Positions 36,100 to 44,133 are shown, numbered from the stretch's first letter. The stretch: 64,000 bases of DNA from an uncultured Selenomonadales bacterium (GCA_937877565.1 CALFJB010000030.1:44737-108736), one strand, 5' to 3'. The notes: a model not told the origin generated them from the letters alone. Numbers and translations: made by a program.

Positions 36100-38508
36100 G
36101 TGAGCGAAGTGATTTATGACAGACAGATAACTATAACTGTTGGAACTAACAGACGCACTATGAATTGGCAACCTCAAACGCTTATGCTGTCAGAGTTTTA
36201 TGAAAAGTTGCATATTCCCGCACGTTCAACTGAAACAATGCAAACTTATCTCAATTTAAAGAAATCTGAACAAGACGATTTAAAAGACGTTGGCGGATTT
36301 GTAGCCGGTACGCTTTCAAGTCACAGACGCAAGGCAGATAATGTTACGGGACGCGATTTAATCACTCTGGATTTTGATAATATTCCGCCAAACGGCACTT
36401 AAGATATTTTAAAACGTGTTGAAGGCTTAGGCTGCGGCTATTGCGTTTACATTACAAGAAAACACAGCCCCGCAACTCCACGTTTAAGAATACTTTTACC
36501 GTTCGACAGACAAGCTACAGCAGATGAATATGAACCCTGCGCGAGGTATATGGCGGCGTGTATCGGCATTGAATTTTCCGACCCAACAACTTTTGAAGTG
36601 TCGAGACTTATGTATTTTCCGAGTGTCTGTTCAGACGGCGAATATATTTTTAATTTTAGCGATAAGCCTATGTTATCAGTTGACGGACTGCTTGAAAAAA
36701 TAACCTATGAATGTGGAGATTGGCGCGATGTTACAAAATGGGTACAAGTTCCGGGTTCAGAAAATCTGTACCGAAAGTTAGCGGTAAAGCAAAGCGACCC
36801 ACTTACAAAATCCGGCGTTGTAGGAGCGTTTTGCCGTACATATGACATTTACAGCGCAATGGAAAAATTTTTAGAAGGTATCTATGAAGCTACTGCAACA
36901 CCCGGCAGATATACTTATTTAGGCGGAAGTACTACAGGCGGAGCGATTATTTATCAAGATGGATTATTCCTGTATTCACATCTTTCAACAGACCCTTGTT
37001 GCGGAAGATTGGTTAATTCTTTTGACCTTGTAAGACTTCATAAATTTTCAGACCTTGATAATACAGCTGACTTAAAAACGCCTACAAACAGGTTACCTTC
37101 TTATCAAGCGATGAGCGAACTTGCCATAAAAGACGATAAAGTATCATTGCTTTTGGCAAAGGAAAGAGCCGAATCAGCTATTGAAGACTTCACGCCAATT
37201 AAAGGAGAAAATTCTGAATGGGCAACACATCTCGAATTAAATCAGAATGGCACAATAAAATCAACGATTGATAATATTTGGCAAATTCTTGAAAATGACC
37301 CGAATTTGAAAGATAAGTTTGCTCTTAACGAATTTTCTGGGTGCGGTGAAGTTTTAGGTTCTTTGCCGTGGAATCCTTCAAATCAGAGACGAGCGTGGAC
37401 AGATAACGATAATAACGGCTTGTATTGGTATTTGGAAAAATTTTATAACCTGACGAATACCTCAAAAATTGACAGTGCTTTATCACTCCATAGCGAAAAG
37501 CATAAATTTAACGAGGTAGTTAATTATCTTAATTCACTTGTGTGGGACGGCACTCCAAGACTTGATACATTGCTTGTAAATTATTTGGGAGCAGTTGATT
37601 CTGAATACGTCAGAGCAGTTACAAGAAAAGCTTTTGTTGCGGCAGTTAAAAGAGCTATTGAACCTGGTTGTAAATACGATACAATGCTGATTCTTACAGG
37701 ACCACAAGGAATTGGCAAATCAACCTTACTTGACAAAATGAGTAAAGGTTGGTTTAGCGATAATATCAGAACTTTTGAAGGCAAAGAAGCCAGTGAACTT
37801 TTACAGGGTGTGTGGTTGGTTGAAATTGGAGAACTTGACGCTTTCAGAAAAAGCGACAAATCAAGGATAAAGCAATTTTTAAGCCAACGTTCGGACAGAT
37901 TCAGAGCAGCTTATGGACGTTATGTTCAAGAAGTGCCACGCCGTTTTGTATTCTTCGGCACTACAAATCGTGATGAATTTCTGCGCGACACCACAGGCAA
38001 CAGACGTTTTTGGGCAGTAGATGTTGGCGTGAATTAAGCCACAAAAAATATCTGGACGGATTTAGCTTTAGAACGCGACCAAATTTGGGCTGAAGCCGTT
38101 ACACGTTGGCAAACCGGCGAAAATCTTCACTTGGTTGGAAAACTGGAGGAAATTGCTAAAATAGAGCAAGAAGCGCATCGTGAAATCAGCACTAAGGAAG
38201 GTATCATTATTGAATTTTTAGACAAACTTGTTCCTTCTGATTGGGGAAAATGGGAGTTAGACAGTCGTCGTATTTTCTTGAATGGCGATATGAAAAGCGA
38301 TAAAGAACTTGTTAAACGTGACAAAGTTTGTGTTTTGGAAATTTGGTGTGAAGCTTTTGGCGGAACACCTAAAGATTTTAAAATAACAGATTTTAATGAA
38401 ATCAAAGACATTTTAAATTCATTACCTTGCTGGGAAAAAGCACAAGGGAGTTTGCGTTTCGGGTATTGCGGTAAACAACGCGGATATGTTAGAAAATCTG
38501 AGGAGTGA
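36100..38508 (+). pseudogene. VirE-type primase/helicase interrupted by two in-frame TAA codons
   Basis: One frame runs from about 36100 to 38508 with no frameshift but with TAA at 36400-36402 and 38035-38037. The N-terminus resembles a prim-pol domain (LITLDFDNIPPNG...). After the first TAA come ITRKHSPATPRLRILLPF and the VirE helicase with Walker A GPQGIGKSTLL and Walker B VWLVEIGELDAF. After the second TAA, ATKNIWTDLALERDQIWAEA continues the family C-terminus. In both cases the flanking residues match homologues directly, so a Gln or Glu codon was probably replaced. The gene start is uncertain (TTG 36082 and GTG codons nearby). Confidence 0.75.
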
Positions 38509-38512
38509 AAAT

Positions 38513-38800
38513 ATGCTTGAAAAGCAAATCGAGAAAAAACTCGTCGATGGAGTGAAAAAACTTGGTGGAATGTGCTTAAAGTTTGTCAGTCCGGGTTCAT
38601 TGGGTGTACCCGACCGTATAATAATCACAGCGAGCGGCAAAATTATTTTTGCGGAATTAAAAACAGATACAGGGCGATTGTCAAAACTTCAACAACAAAT
38701 GATAAGCGAAATGCAAAAAAGTAAGGCAGATGTTAGGGTTTTACAGGGTTTACAAGCAGTGAAGGAATTGTTAAGTGAGATTCGGATCATACCGAGATAA
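38513..38800 (+). CDS. VRR-NUC domain nuclease
   Basis: 95 residues from ATG 38513. MLEKQIEKKLVDGVKKLGGMCLKFVSPGSLGVPDRIII and FAELKTDTGRLSKLQQQM give the VRR-NUC core, including the catalytic Asp and ExK. It is a phage nuclease of the PD-(D/E)XK group, normally placed between VirE and the SNF2 helicase. Its last few residues come from a deletion junction with the helicase gene. Confidence 0.85.
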   Translation: MLEKQIEKKLVDGVKKLGGMCLKFVSPGSLGVPDRIIITASGKIIFAELKTDTGRLSKLQQQMISEMQKSKADVRVLQGLQAVKELLSEIRIIPR

Positions 38801-39596
38801 ATATTTCTTACCCGACCGAAGAAATAGAATGGTTGTTTTCAGCTATAAACCAAAACAAGGGAGTTTTGAAATTATCAAAAATAAAATCAAAGATATTTGT
38901 ATAAGTATGAAAGCTGAAGATTATTTAGCTTTGCCTGAAATGATATATAATGACGTACCTGTAGTTTTAAATTCTTCTGCGCGACAGGCGTACCAATCAT
39001 TGGAAAAGGATTTTTTACTTGATGTAAAAAACGGTATAATAACTGCAGGGAGCGCAGGAGTTTTAACCGGAAAACTTTTGCAGTTATGTAACGGCGCAAT
39101 ATATGATTCAGAGGGCAAAGCAATAAAAATTCACGATTGTAAATTGGAAGCGTTTATGGAGCTGATAGAACAACTTAACGGGCAGCATGTACTGGTATTT
39201 TTCAATTTCAAGCACGACCTCGAAAGACTGATTACAGCACTTAATGCAACTAAATTGAAAGTTCGTGTATATGAAAGTTCACAGGACGAAAAGGATTGGA
39301 ATGACGGGAAAATTGATATTTTATTGGCACACCCTGCAAGTTGTGGATATGGCTTAAATTTACAGCGCGGCGGACATCATATTATTTGGTTTGGGCTTAC
39401 TTGGAATTTAGAACATTACGAACAATCAAATAAGAGACTTCACCGGCAAGGACAAACTCAACCGGTCGTAATTCACCATTTAATTGTTCAAGATAGTGTC
39501 GATGAATTAGTTATACAGGCTTTAAAAAATAAAGGCGATATACAAAATGCGCTTTTGGAGGCGTTAAAGAATTATGCAAAAAGAAATTATAGCTGA
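38775..39596 (+). pseudogene. SNF2-type helicase, C-terminal half only
   Basis: The frame encodes RFGSYRDKYFLPDRRNRM and then the second RecA-like domain (KLEAFMELIEQLNGQHVLVFFNF, ASCGYGLNLQRGGHHIIW, NKRLHRQGQT with the arginine finger). The first domain with Walker A and DEAD-like motifs is missing. The join lies inside the end of the VRR-NUC gene, so roughly 200 codons were deleted. GTG 38775 could start it, but there is no good site. Confidence 0.75.
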
Positions 39597-40049
39597 AATA
39601 GCGGTTATTGCCGCTAAAGAAGCACTTGCCGTTAAAGATACAATTTTTGCGGAAGCATTTGACGCAAGATTTCATGATGTTAAATTGCTTATGAAAAACT
39701 ATCGTCGGCTTAAAAGCCATTATGATTTTACATCAAAAAAGCGTTGGAAGTCATTTCTATCAATTCTTTGCATTATAAAACCGAATTGATAATGAGCCAT
39801 GTTGAAAAAATGCTTAAAGTGTACTGTACCCTTTGCCAAAATTCTCCGGAAGAATCACGTCGTTGGCAAATTTTGTATCATCGTTACATTTCGGAAAATC
39901 CAATGAAAATTGATGAAATTGTAGCGCAATTTAACATTGATAAAAGAACGTTTTATCGCGATGTAAATCGTGCAATGGAAGATTTGGCAGTTTTGCTTTT
40001 TGGTATCGAAGCACTCGGTACGTGGAAACACGGTTTGATTAAGAAATAA
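39574..40049 (+). pseudogene. Phage sigma-like late regulator, split by a -1 frameshift
   Basis: ATG 39574 (GGAGG upstream) starts KEIIAEIAVIAAKEALAVK...LLMKNYRRLKSHYDF and would end at 39789. The -1 frame from 39741 continues EVISINSLHYKTELIMSHVEKMLKVYC...DEIVAQFNIDKRTFYRDVNRAMEDLAVLLFG to 40049, an HTH of the sigma/ArpU-like type that ends phage early operons. The break falls on A AAA AAG at 39735-39741, in zero frame. It could be programmed frameshifting or a homopolymer change. The expected middle of the family may also be shortened. Confidence 0.6.
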
Positions 40050-40086
40050 ACTTTAAGTATAATTTAAAGAAAAAGAGGTGTATAAA

Positions 40087-40302
40087 ATGCCAGTCAGTAA
40101 AGCAAAATTAAAAGCTGATGCTAAGTATTCACGTAAAACCTATGACCAAATATCTATTTTTATGCGTAAAGACGCAGAATTATCACGAGAAGTTCTTAAA
40201 GCCCATGCAGCAGCCAGAAATGAAAGTTTGAATGAGTTTATTAAAAGATCCATTGAAGAAACTATGCAACGTGATAAAGGAAGGGATAAAAATGAACATT
40301 AG
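40087..40302 (+). CDS. Ribbon-helix-helix-like small protein 1
   Basis: 71 residues from ATG 40087 with AGAGGTG upstream. A strand (YDQISIFMRKDAELSREV) is followed by two helices (KAHAAARNESLNEFIKRSIEETM), the Arc/MetJ-like DNA-binding pattern. It overlaps the next gene, a paralogue. It may be an antitoxin or a transcription regulator. Confidence 0.6.
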   Translation: MPVSKAKLKADAKYSRKTYDQISIFMRKDAELSREVLKAHAAARNESLNEFIKRSIEETMQRDKGRDKNEH

Positions 40303-40489
40303 TGATGCTAAATATAAGGCTAATAAAAAATATGATAAAAAGGCGTATTGCCATGTAACTTTAAAATATCGTAAAGACGCAGATTTAACTCTACAAATGG
40401 TTAAAGACTATGCCGAATCACGTGGAGAAAGTTTTAACGCCTTTGTACTCCGTGCGATAGCTGAAACTTATGAAAACGATAAAAAATAA
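40292..40489 (+). CDS. Ribbon-helix-helix-like small protein 2 (paralogue)
   Basis: 65 residues from ATG 40292 with AAGGAAGG upstream. YCHVTLKYRKDADLTLQMVKDYAESRGESFNAFVLRAIAET matches the preceding protein in layout, so this is a tandem duplication. A terminator follows. No partner toxin is next to it. Confidence 0.6.
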   Translation: MNISDAKYKANKKYDKKAYCHVTLKYRKDADLTLQMVKDYAESRGESFNAFVLRAIAETYENDKK

Positions 40490-40503
40490 TTTATTGCACA
40501 ATT

Positions 40504-40546
40504 AAAAAAAATGGAGTTCGCTTAAAAAGTGAGTTCCATTTTTTTA
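40504..40546 (+). terminator. Terminator after the RHH pair
   Basis: AAAATGGA and TCCATTTT arms with T-run. Confidence 0.7.
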
Positions 40547-40579
40547 TGAATCTGCAAAACTAAATTGAATTTTGTTTAG

Positions 40580-40623
40580 TTATTTCAATTTTCATTGACT
40601 AATTGAAATAAGATGAATAATAT
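40580..40623 (+). promoter_or_regulatory. Promoter with overlapping 10-bp inverted-repeat operator
   Basis: TTATTTCAAT (40580-40589) and its perfect reverse complement ATTGAAATAA (40602-40611) bracket and overlap a promoter: TTGACT (40595-40600), a 17-base spacer, TAATAT (40618-40623). It drives the small gene at 40704. A repressor dimer bound here would block transcription; one of the RHH proteins is a candidate. Confidence 0.65.
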
Positions 40624-40703
40624 CTATTTTAAGTTAAAAAAAAGGTCTGCTTAAATTGAAGATACAATTTTCAAATGCTAAAATTTTTTAGGAGGTGCTA
40701 ATT

Positions 40704-40901
40704 ATGGCTACAAAAAGTTTTTTGAAGAATATCAACATAAAAACTGCTAAACAAGCACATAATTTAATTAACGCATTGGAAAAATCGGAGCGACATTGTG
40801 GGGAAGAAGTTGTAATGAGCCGCGCAGTTAATGAAGTATCACGCGACCAAATTAAAAATTTCGTAAAAAACATCAGATACCCTGAAGAATGGAAGGCATA
40901 G
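40704..40901 (+). CDS. Small protein, unknown
   Basis: 65 residues from ATG 40704 with AGGAGGTG upstream and its own promoter and terminator. It starts MATKSFLKNINIKTAKQAHN and is helical and charged, with EEVVMSRAVNEVSRDQIKNFV. A single-gene unit directly upstream of the type III toxin-antitoxin locus. Not recognised; possibly a regulator. Confidence 0.6.
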   Translation: MATKSFLKNINIKTAKQAHNLINALEKSERHCGEEVVMSRAVNEVSRDQIKNFVKNIRYPEEWKA

Positions 40902-40929
40902 TGAGGAAAAATCCTCACTATTTTTTTTG
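40898..40929 (+). terminator. Terminator of the small gene
   Basis: Perfect stem TAGTGAGGA/TCCTCACTA with a four-base loop and a run of T. Confidence 0.9.
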
Positions 40930-40999
40930 TTGAAGTGAAACCTGCGCGACAAATAGTGGCTAAAAACCTTTTAAGTTTAAAAAATGTCTTTAAATGACA

Positions 41000-41028
41000 T
41001 TGACAATTTCGATAAACAAATATAAAAT
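41000..41028 (+). promoter_or_regulatory. Promoter of the type III toxin-antitoxin locus
   Basis: Consensus TTGACA at 41000-41005, a 17-base spacer, and TAAAAT at 41023-41028. Transcription would begin about 41035, directly before the repeat array. Confidence 0.8.
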
Positions 41029-41040
41029 ATGTATGAAAAG

Positions 41041-41122
41041 AGGTGTCCCGCCACCTATATCCCAAGTGTGGAACGTTAAGGAAGGTGTCCCGCCACCTAT
41101 ATCCCAAGTGTGGAACGTTAAG
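41041..41122 (+). repeat. Two identical 40-base direct repeats, period 42
   Basis: Copies at 41041-41080 and 41083-41122 are identical and separated by two bases (GA). Each begins AGGTGTCCCGCCACCT and ends GGAACGTTAAG. They are the antitoxin repeats of the type III system. Confidence 0.92.
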
Positions 41123-41124
41123 GT

Positions 41125-41153
41125 AACGGAGGGTTGTTTAACTCTCCGTTTTT
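41125..41153 (+). terminator. Terminator between antitoxin repeats and toxin gene
   Basis: Stem AACGGAG/CTCCGTT with a 12-base loop and TTTT. It lies where ToxIN loci have their leaky terminator. Confidence 0.85.
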
Positions 41154-41163
41154 CGCATTTTTT

Positions 41164-41742
41164 ATGAAAAGAGTGAGGTATTTGGAGAATGGTTTAAAAA
41201 AATTTGGATTATATAACATTGACGTTAGGTATCTGGAAATTTTACATGAACAAGACAGCGAGGTTAGATACTCCCAAAATTTAAGTTACGAGCATAAGCC
41301 ATATGTCGGTGTAGTCGTCATGTGTGAAAGTTATAATTATTTTATTCCCTTAACATCGTCAAAGCCTAAACATGTCGGCTGGAAAAACGTATCGAAAACT
41401 CATTATTTGGTATATGAAATGGTGGAAGAAGAAGAAATTAGAGATACTGATATTATCAAGCGTTCTGAAAACGGAAATATCAAAATTTTAAGTGCCTTAG
41501 AGATTAACAAAATGATTCCAGTTCCTTTGAATTGTTTTGAACGTATCGACTTTAATAAAATTCAAGACGACAAGTACAAAGCCTTATTGCTTAAAGAATT
41601 TTTATTTCTTCAAAATGTTCAAGACGGAATTTATGAAAAATCACAAAAAATTTATAGTACGCAAATTCAAACCGGAAAAATATTTAACCGCCATTGTAAT
41701 TTCAGATTGTTGGAAAAAATTTGTGCTGATTGGAAAAATTAA
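41164..41742 (+). CDS. toxN: ToxN/AbiQ-family endoribonuclease toxin (type III TA)
   Basis: About 192 residues from ATG 41164; later in-frame GTG 41173 or TTG 41182 are alternatives because the binding site is weak. Family hallmarks are clear: KFGLYNIDVRYLEILHEQDSEV, YVGVVV, the conserved core IPLTSSKPKH (residues 61-70), WKNVSKTHYLVYE, and the C-terminal KIYSTQIQTGKIFNRHCNFRLLE. These match ToxN_toxin proteins, which cleave RNA and are neutralised by their own repeat RNA. Such systems give phage defence by abortive infection and stabilise plasmids or prophages. In a prophage it may block superinfecting phages. Confidence 0.88.
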   Translation: MKRVRYLENGLKKFGLYNIDVRYLEILHEQDSEVRYSQNLSYEHKPYVGVVVMCESYNYFIPLTSSKPKHVGWKNVSKTHYLVYEMVEEEEIRDTDIIKRSENGNIKILSALEINKMIPVPLNCFERIDFNKIQDDKYKALLLKEFLFLQNVQDGIYEKSQKIYSTQIQTGKIFNRHCNFRLLEKICADWKN

Positions 41743-41843
41743 ATTTTTAAGGCGTTTCAAAATTGTTTTTAGTATAAAATCATTACCCGAACATTTCAAA
41801 CGCAGTACAGGGCAAATTTGGGCTTTACAGAGGCATATAAAAT

Positions 41844-41878
41844 AAAAGTGGAGTGGATAAAATCCCTCCATTTTTATT
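41844..41878 (+). terminator. Terminator after toxN
   Basis: AAAAgTGGAG and CTCCATTTTT arms around a 12-base loop, then a T-rich run. Confidence 0.6.
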
Positions 41879-42152
41879 TTAAAACCTGCGCGACGAATAT
41901 TGCCATAAATTACTGATTTTTCAAAAGTCCGAAATTTTCTCATATATCATTTTTTTCTGCAAAAGCATTTGTTCTGAAATTTCCAATATACAGAAATTTC
42001 AAGCTGTCGTAAATTTGTAATTTTTAAATATCTCGAATTACTGATTAAACCTGCGCGAAAAAATTTCCCAAAAAAATTTAAAAAAGTACTTGACAAAGCA
42101 GGTAACAAGGTGTGCAAAACAAACTGTAAAGAAATGAAAGGAAATGATAAAA
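41879..42152 (+). other. Gene-free stretch upstream of the 42153 gene
   Basis: AT-rich, no gene found. It holds two copies of AACCTGCGCGA (near 41882 and 42048), a decamer also seen at 40939. A TTGACA-like element near 42091 has a poor -10. Promoter activity for the following genes is likely but not pinpointed. Confidence 0.4.
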
Positions 42153-42605
42153 ATGACAGAATTGAAACAAACTAGCTGGACTAAAATCCACAACGAGGGC
42201 GAAACTTTTGAGAGCAAAGCGAATGTAATGGACATCGCAATTCACGAAAATACTTGCGTAGCAGACGCGACATTTACCGCAAATACCAAAACTTTTGAAA
42301 AAGCCGCTTACTGGATGCTTCGCTATCTCGGACACGCTGAAGCTACAAAGATTCTTGAAATCGCAAGCGCAGAAATCGAAAATAAAACCAAAATCGCCGA
42401 CAAAGATACCGAAATGATTGACGCCAAAGGCGAAGGTTGGACTTGCGAAATCAAGAAAATCGGCAAAGGCGTTTTCCAAACCACCATTACTTGGACAACC
42501 GACGAACCGACTACTCGTAAACTCACCAAAAAAGAAATCGCTAAAGAAAAAGCGGAAAAAGAAAAAATCGAAAAAGCTCAAAATACGGAAAAAGCAGAAA
42601 AGTAA
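42153..42605 (+). CDS. Phage protein of unknown function, Lys/Glu-rich tail
   Basis: 150 residues from ATG 42153 (GGAAATGA upstream). It starts MTELKQTSWTKIHNEGETF. The middle is a globular region (VADATFTANTKTFEKAAYWMLRYLGHAEATKILEIA). The last ~30 residues are Lys/Glu-rich and disordered. Its stop lies one base before the first ribozyme-like element. No family recognised. Confidence 0.6.
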   Translation: MTELKQTSWTKIHNEGETFESKANVMDIAIHENTCVADATFTANTKTFEKAAYWMLRYLGHAEATKILEIASAEIENKTKIADKDTEMIDAKGEGWTCEIKKIGKGVFQTTITWTTDEPTTRKLTKKEIAKEKAEKEKIEKAQNTEKAEK

Positions 42606-42606
42606 T

Positions 42607-42667
42607 CCCACCTGACGATGAGCGATTGGCAACCGCTCGAAACTGCCCCTGCGGGGGCGGTCGTGGG
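42607..42667 (+). ncRNA. Type I hammerhead ribozyme-like element 1
   Basis: All core parts are in order: stem I CCCAC (42607-42611), CUGACGA (42612-42618), stem II GAGCG/CGCTC (42620-42638), GAAA (42639-42642), stem III CTGCCCC/GGGGCGG (42643-42660 with A42642-U42661 pair), GUC ending at 42662, and stem I strand GTGGG (42663-42667). One extra U precedes stem II. Cleavage would fall between 42662 and 42663, 28 bases before the next ATG. The bases after it form GTGG-GAAG-CCAC, then GAGGAGG, the ribosome binding site of the next gene. Hammerheads of type I near phage genes are known from bacteria. Activity is not tested. Confidence 0.85.
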
Positions 42668-42690
42668 AAGCCACAGAGGAGGTTTTTAAA

Positions 42691-42915
42691 ATGACAAAAA
42701 ATATTAAAAAGTTGAATTTAAAAATTCGCAAATCGAAAAAATCAAGAGTGTTGCTCATGAAAGATAACGATTTCAAGATGTACTTTTACAAAGGTACTTG
42801 CAATCATATCATTTGCGAAAATAAGAAAAAAATCGCTGATTGGTCTACCGAGAGCAATAAAGTTAGCGAAGAGGATATTTAAAAAGCTATTAACTACGGT
42901 TTCTTGAAAATTTAA
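42691..42915 (+). pseudogene. Small basic phage protein with in-frame TAA
   Basis: From ATG 42691 (GAGGAGG upstream) the frame gives a Lys-rich protein (MTKNIKKLNLKIRKSKKSR...YFYKGTCNHIICENKKKIADW). A TAA at 42880-42882 interrupts VSEEDI, and the same frame continues KAINYGFLKI to a second TAA at 42915. If the first stop is a mutated Glu or Gln codon, the full protein is 74 residues; otherwise it is 63 and may still fold. Function unknown. Confidence 0.5.
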
Positions 42916-42945
42916 AATTCTGCGCGAGTGAAGGGAGAAATAAAA

Positions 42946-43218
42946 ATGAGTAACACAGATTTAAACAGCAAGGTTAAGGAACTTCGTGAATTAAAGACGA
43001 TGGCGTCCGAAATTGCAGACGCGATTGAAAACGTTCAAGACGAAATTAAAGCTGTAATGACAGAACTTGCGACTGACACACTCAAAGGTGTTGACTGGAA
43101 AATTACTTGGAAGGAATACCAGCAGACCAGACTTGACACCAAAAAACTTGAGGCGGACTTAGGGGATTTGTCAGAATACAAAAAAATCACAACCTACAAA
43201 CAATTTCGCCTCAGCTAA
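42946..43218 (+). CDS. Phage protein, coiled-coil, unknown
   Basis: 90 residues from ATG 42946 with AAGGGAG upstream. A long helix (NSKVKELRELKTMASEIADAIENVQDEIKAVM) is followed by VDWKITWKEYQQTRLDTKKLEADLGDLSEYKKITTYKQFRLS, a pattern seen in small phage early proteins. Its stop is two bases before the second ribozyme-like element. Confidence 0.6.
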   Translation: MSNTDLNSKVKELRELKTMASEIADAIENVQDEIKAVMTELATDTLKGVDWKITWKEYQQTRLDTKKLEADLGDLSEYKKITTYKQFRLS

Positions 43219-43220
43219 AC

Positions 43221-43277
43221 CCCACCTGACGAGAGCTGAATGGTACTCAGCCGAAACCGCCGAAAGGCGGTCGTGGG
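43221..43277 (+). ncRNA. Type I hammerhead ribozyme-like element 2
   Basis: Same design as the first: CCCAC (43221-43225), CUGACGA (43226-43232), stem II region 43233-43252 (GCTGA/TCAGC with a bulged A), GAAA (43253-43256), stem III CCGCC/GGCGG (43257-43270) closed by a GAAA tetraloop and A43256-U43271, GUC ending 43272, GTGGG (43273-43277). Cleavage is predicted between 43272 and 43273. The 3' product starts with GTGG-GAAA-CCAC, a GNRA-type hairpin, then AAAAGGAGG before the BRO-type gene. Arm sequences differ from copy 1 while core bases are kept, which supports a functional RNA. Confidence 0.87.
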
Positions 43278-43310
43278 AAACCACAAATTGATGAAAAGGA
43301 GGCGCATTTT

Positions 43311-44108
43311 ATGTCAGATGTTCAAACGTTATACTATAGCGGACAAAAATTGAGAACCATTCAAATTGAAGACAGTCACTGGTGGGCAATTCATGACGTG
43401 AGCAGAATTATTAAGCTTGTGCGCTATGAAAAATTTAAAGACAAATTGAGCGATGAAGAAAAGAAAATCGTTGTTGTGAAAAATTCAAATGGTCGTGGTG
43501 GTTCAAGGTTGACCTTTATTAACAAGTCAGCACTGTATGCTTTTCTTAATCGTTCGTATCGTCACGAAGCTGTAGAATTTCAGCATTGGCTTGAATCCGA
43601 AATAGGAGTAAATTTTTCTGACATTCAAGAACAAAACAAAAAATCATTGTCAGTAGCAGCAAATCTTCAAAAAGCACAAATGCTCATTCGTATCGCAGAA
43701 AATAAAGCAACACCATACAACGAACAAATCAGACTGTTGGATATGGCAGTAAGAGAATTAACTGGAACTGGATTTAATTTGGATATGACAATTAATGCAA
43801 AACCAATCGACATTATGGAATTGCCTGAAGTAGTAGGCTTTATTCACAAAAAAGAAACAAAACTTGTAGATGGTGTTAAAGTCAATTACATTACAGCTGA
43901 TATGATGGCGAAGAAGTGGCGTACATTTTTTGATAATACTTTTGATGGTAAAGCTTTTAGTGAAATTGCAAATGAATTTGGTTATAAAAATCCGAAATTC
44001 GGCTACTGGCAGAGAGTAATGACACCTGATGGCGAAGCACGTGAATTTATGTACTTTGATGGTACAGTACTTGACTATATAAATAAAAAATTTAGTCGCG
44101 TTGCATAA
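43311..44108 (+). CDS. BRO-family phage antirepressor-like protein
   Basis: 265 residues. The N-terminal BRO domain is evident (LRTIQIEDSHWWAIHDVSRIIKL, then RLTFINKSALYAFLNRS and AVEFQHWLESEI). The C-terminal part includes a helix (VGFIHKKETKLVDGV) and a possible DNA-binding unit (FSEIANEFGYKNPKFGYWQRV). BRO proteins act as DNA-binding antirepressors in lysogeny control. AAAAGGAGGCG precedes the start and ribozyme element 2 precedes that. Confidence 0.8.
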   Translation: MSDVQTLYYSGQKLRTIQIEDSHWWAIHDVSRIIKLVRYEKFKDKLSDEEKKIVVVKNSNGRGGSRLTFINKSALYAFLNRSYRHEAVEFQHWLESEIGVNFSDIQEQNKKSLSVAANLQKAQMLIRIAENKATPYNEQIRLLDMAVRELTGTGFNLDMTINAKPIDIMELPEVVGFIHKKETKLVDGVKVNYITADMMAKKWRTFFDNTFDGKAFSEIANEFGYKNPKFGYWQRVMTPDGEAREFMYFDGTVLDYINKKFSRVA

Positions 44109-44133
44109 GCCACACGACTACACCAAACAAAGC

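Larger units (their letters stand above)
41035..41155 (+). ncRNA. RNA antitoxin of a type III toxin-antitoxin system (ToxI/AntiQ-like)
   Basis: Layout matches ToxIN/AbiQ loci: promoter, short tandem repeats, rho-independent terminator, then the toxin gene. The transcript carries two repeats of about 42 bases. In such systems the toxin cuts the precursor at each repeat, and each RNA unit, folded as a pseudoknot, inhibits the toxin. Each repeat holds a short stem AGGTG/CACCT. Terminator read-through would give toxin mRNA and set the RNA:protein ratio. The call depends on the toxin family next to it. Confidence 0.8.

Noticed and set aside
36100..38508. Recoded genetic code (TAA as Gln) throughout the prophage
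   Set aside because: Many intact prophage genes end at TAA with properly placed downstream starts, so TAA works as a stop; individual mutations or read-through are more likely.
41041..41122. A short CRISPR array
   Set aside because: Only two identical units with a two-base spacer, no cas genes, and a ToxN-family toxin directly downstream; the type III antitoxin explanation fits better.
41537..41845. An open frame overlapping the end of toxN
   Set aside because: It is out of frame with the conserved toxin and has no start site; likely a shadow.
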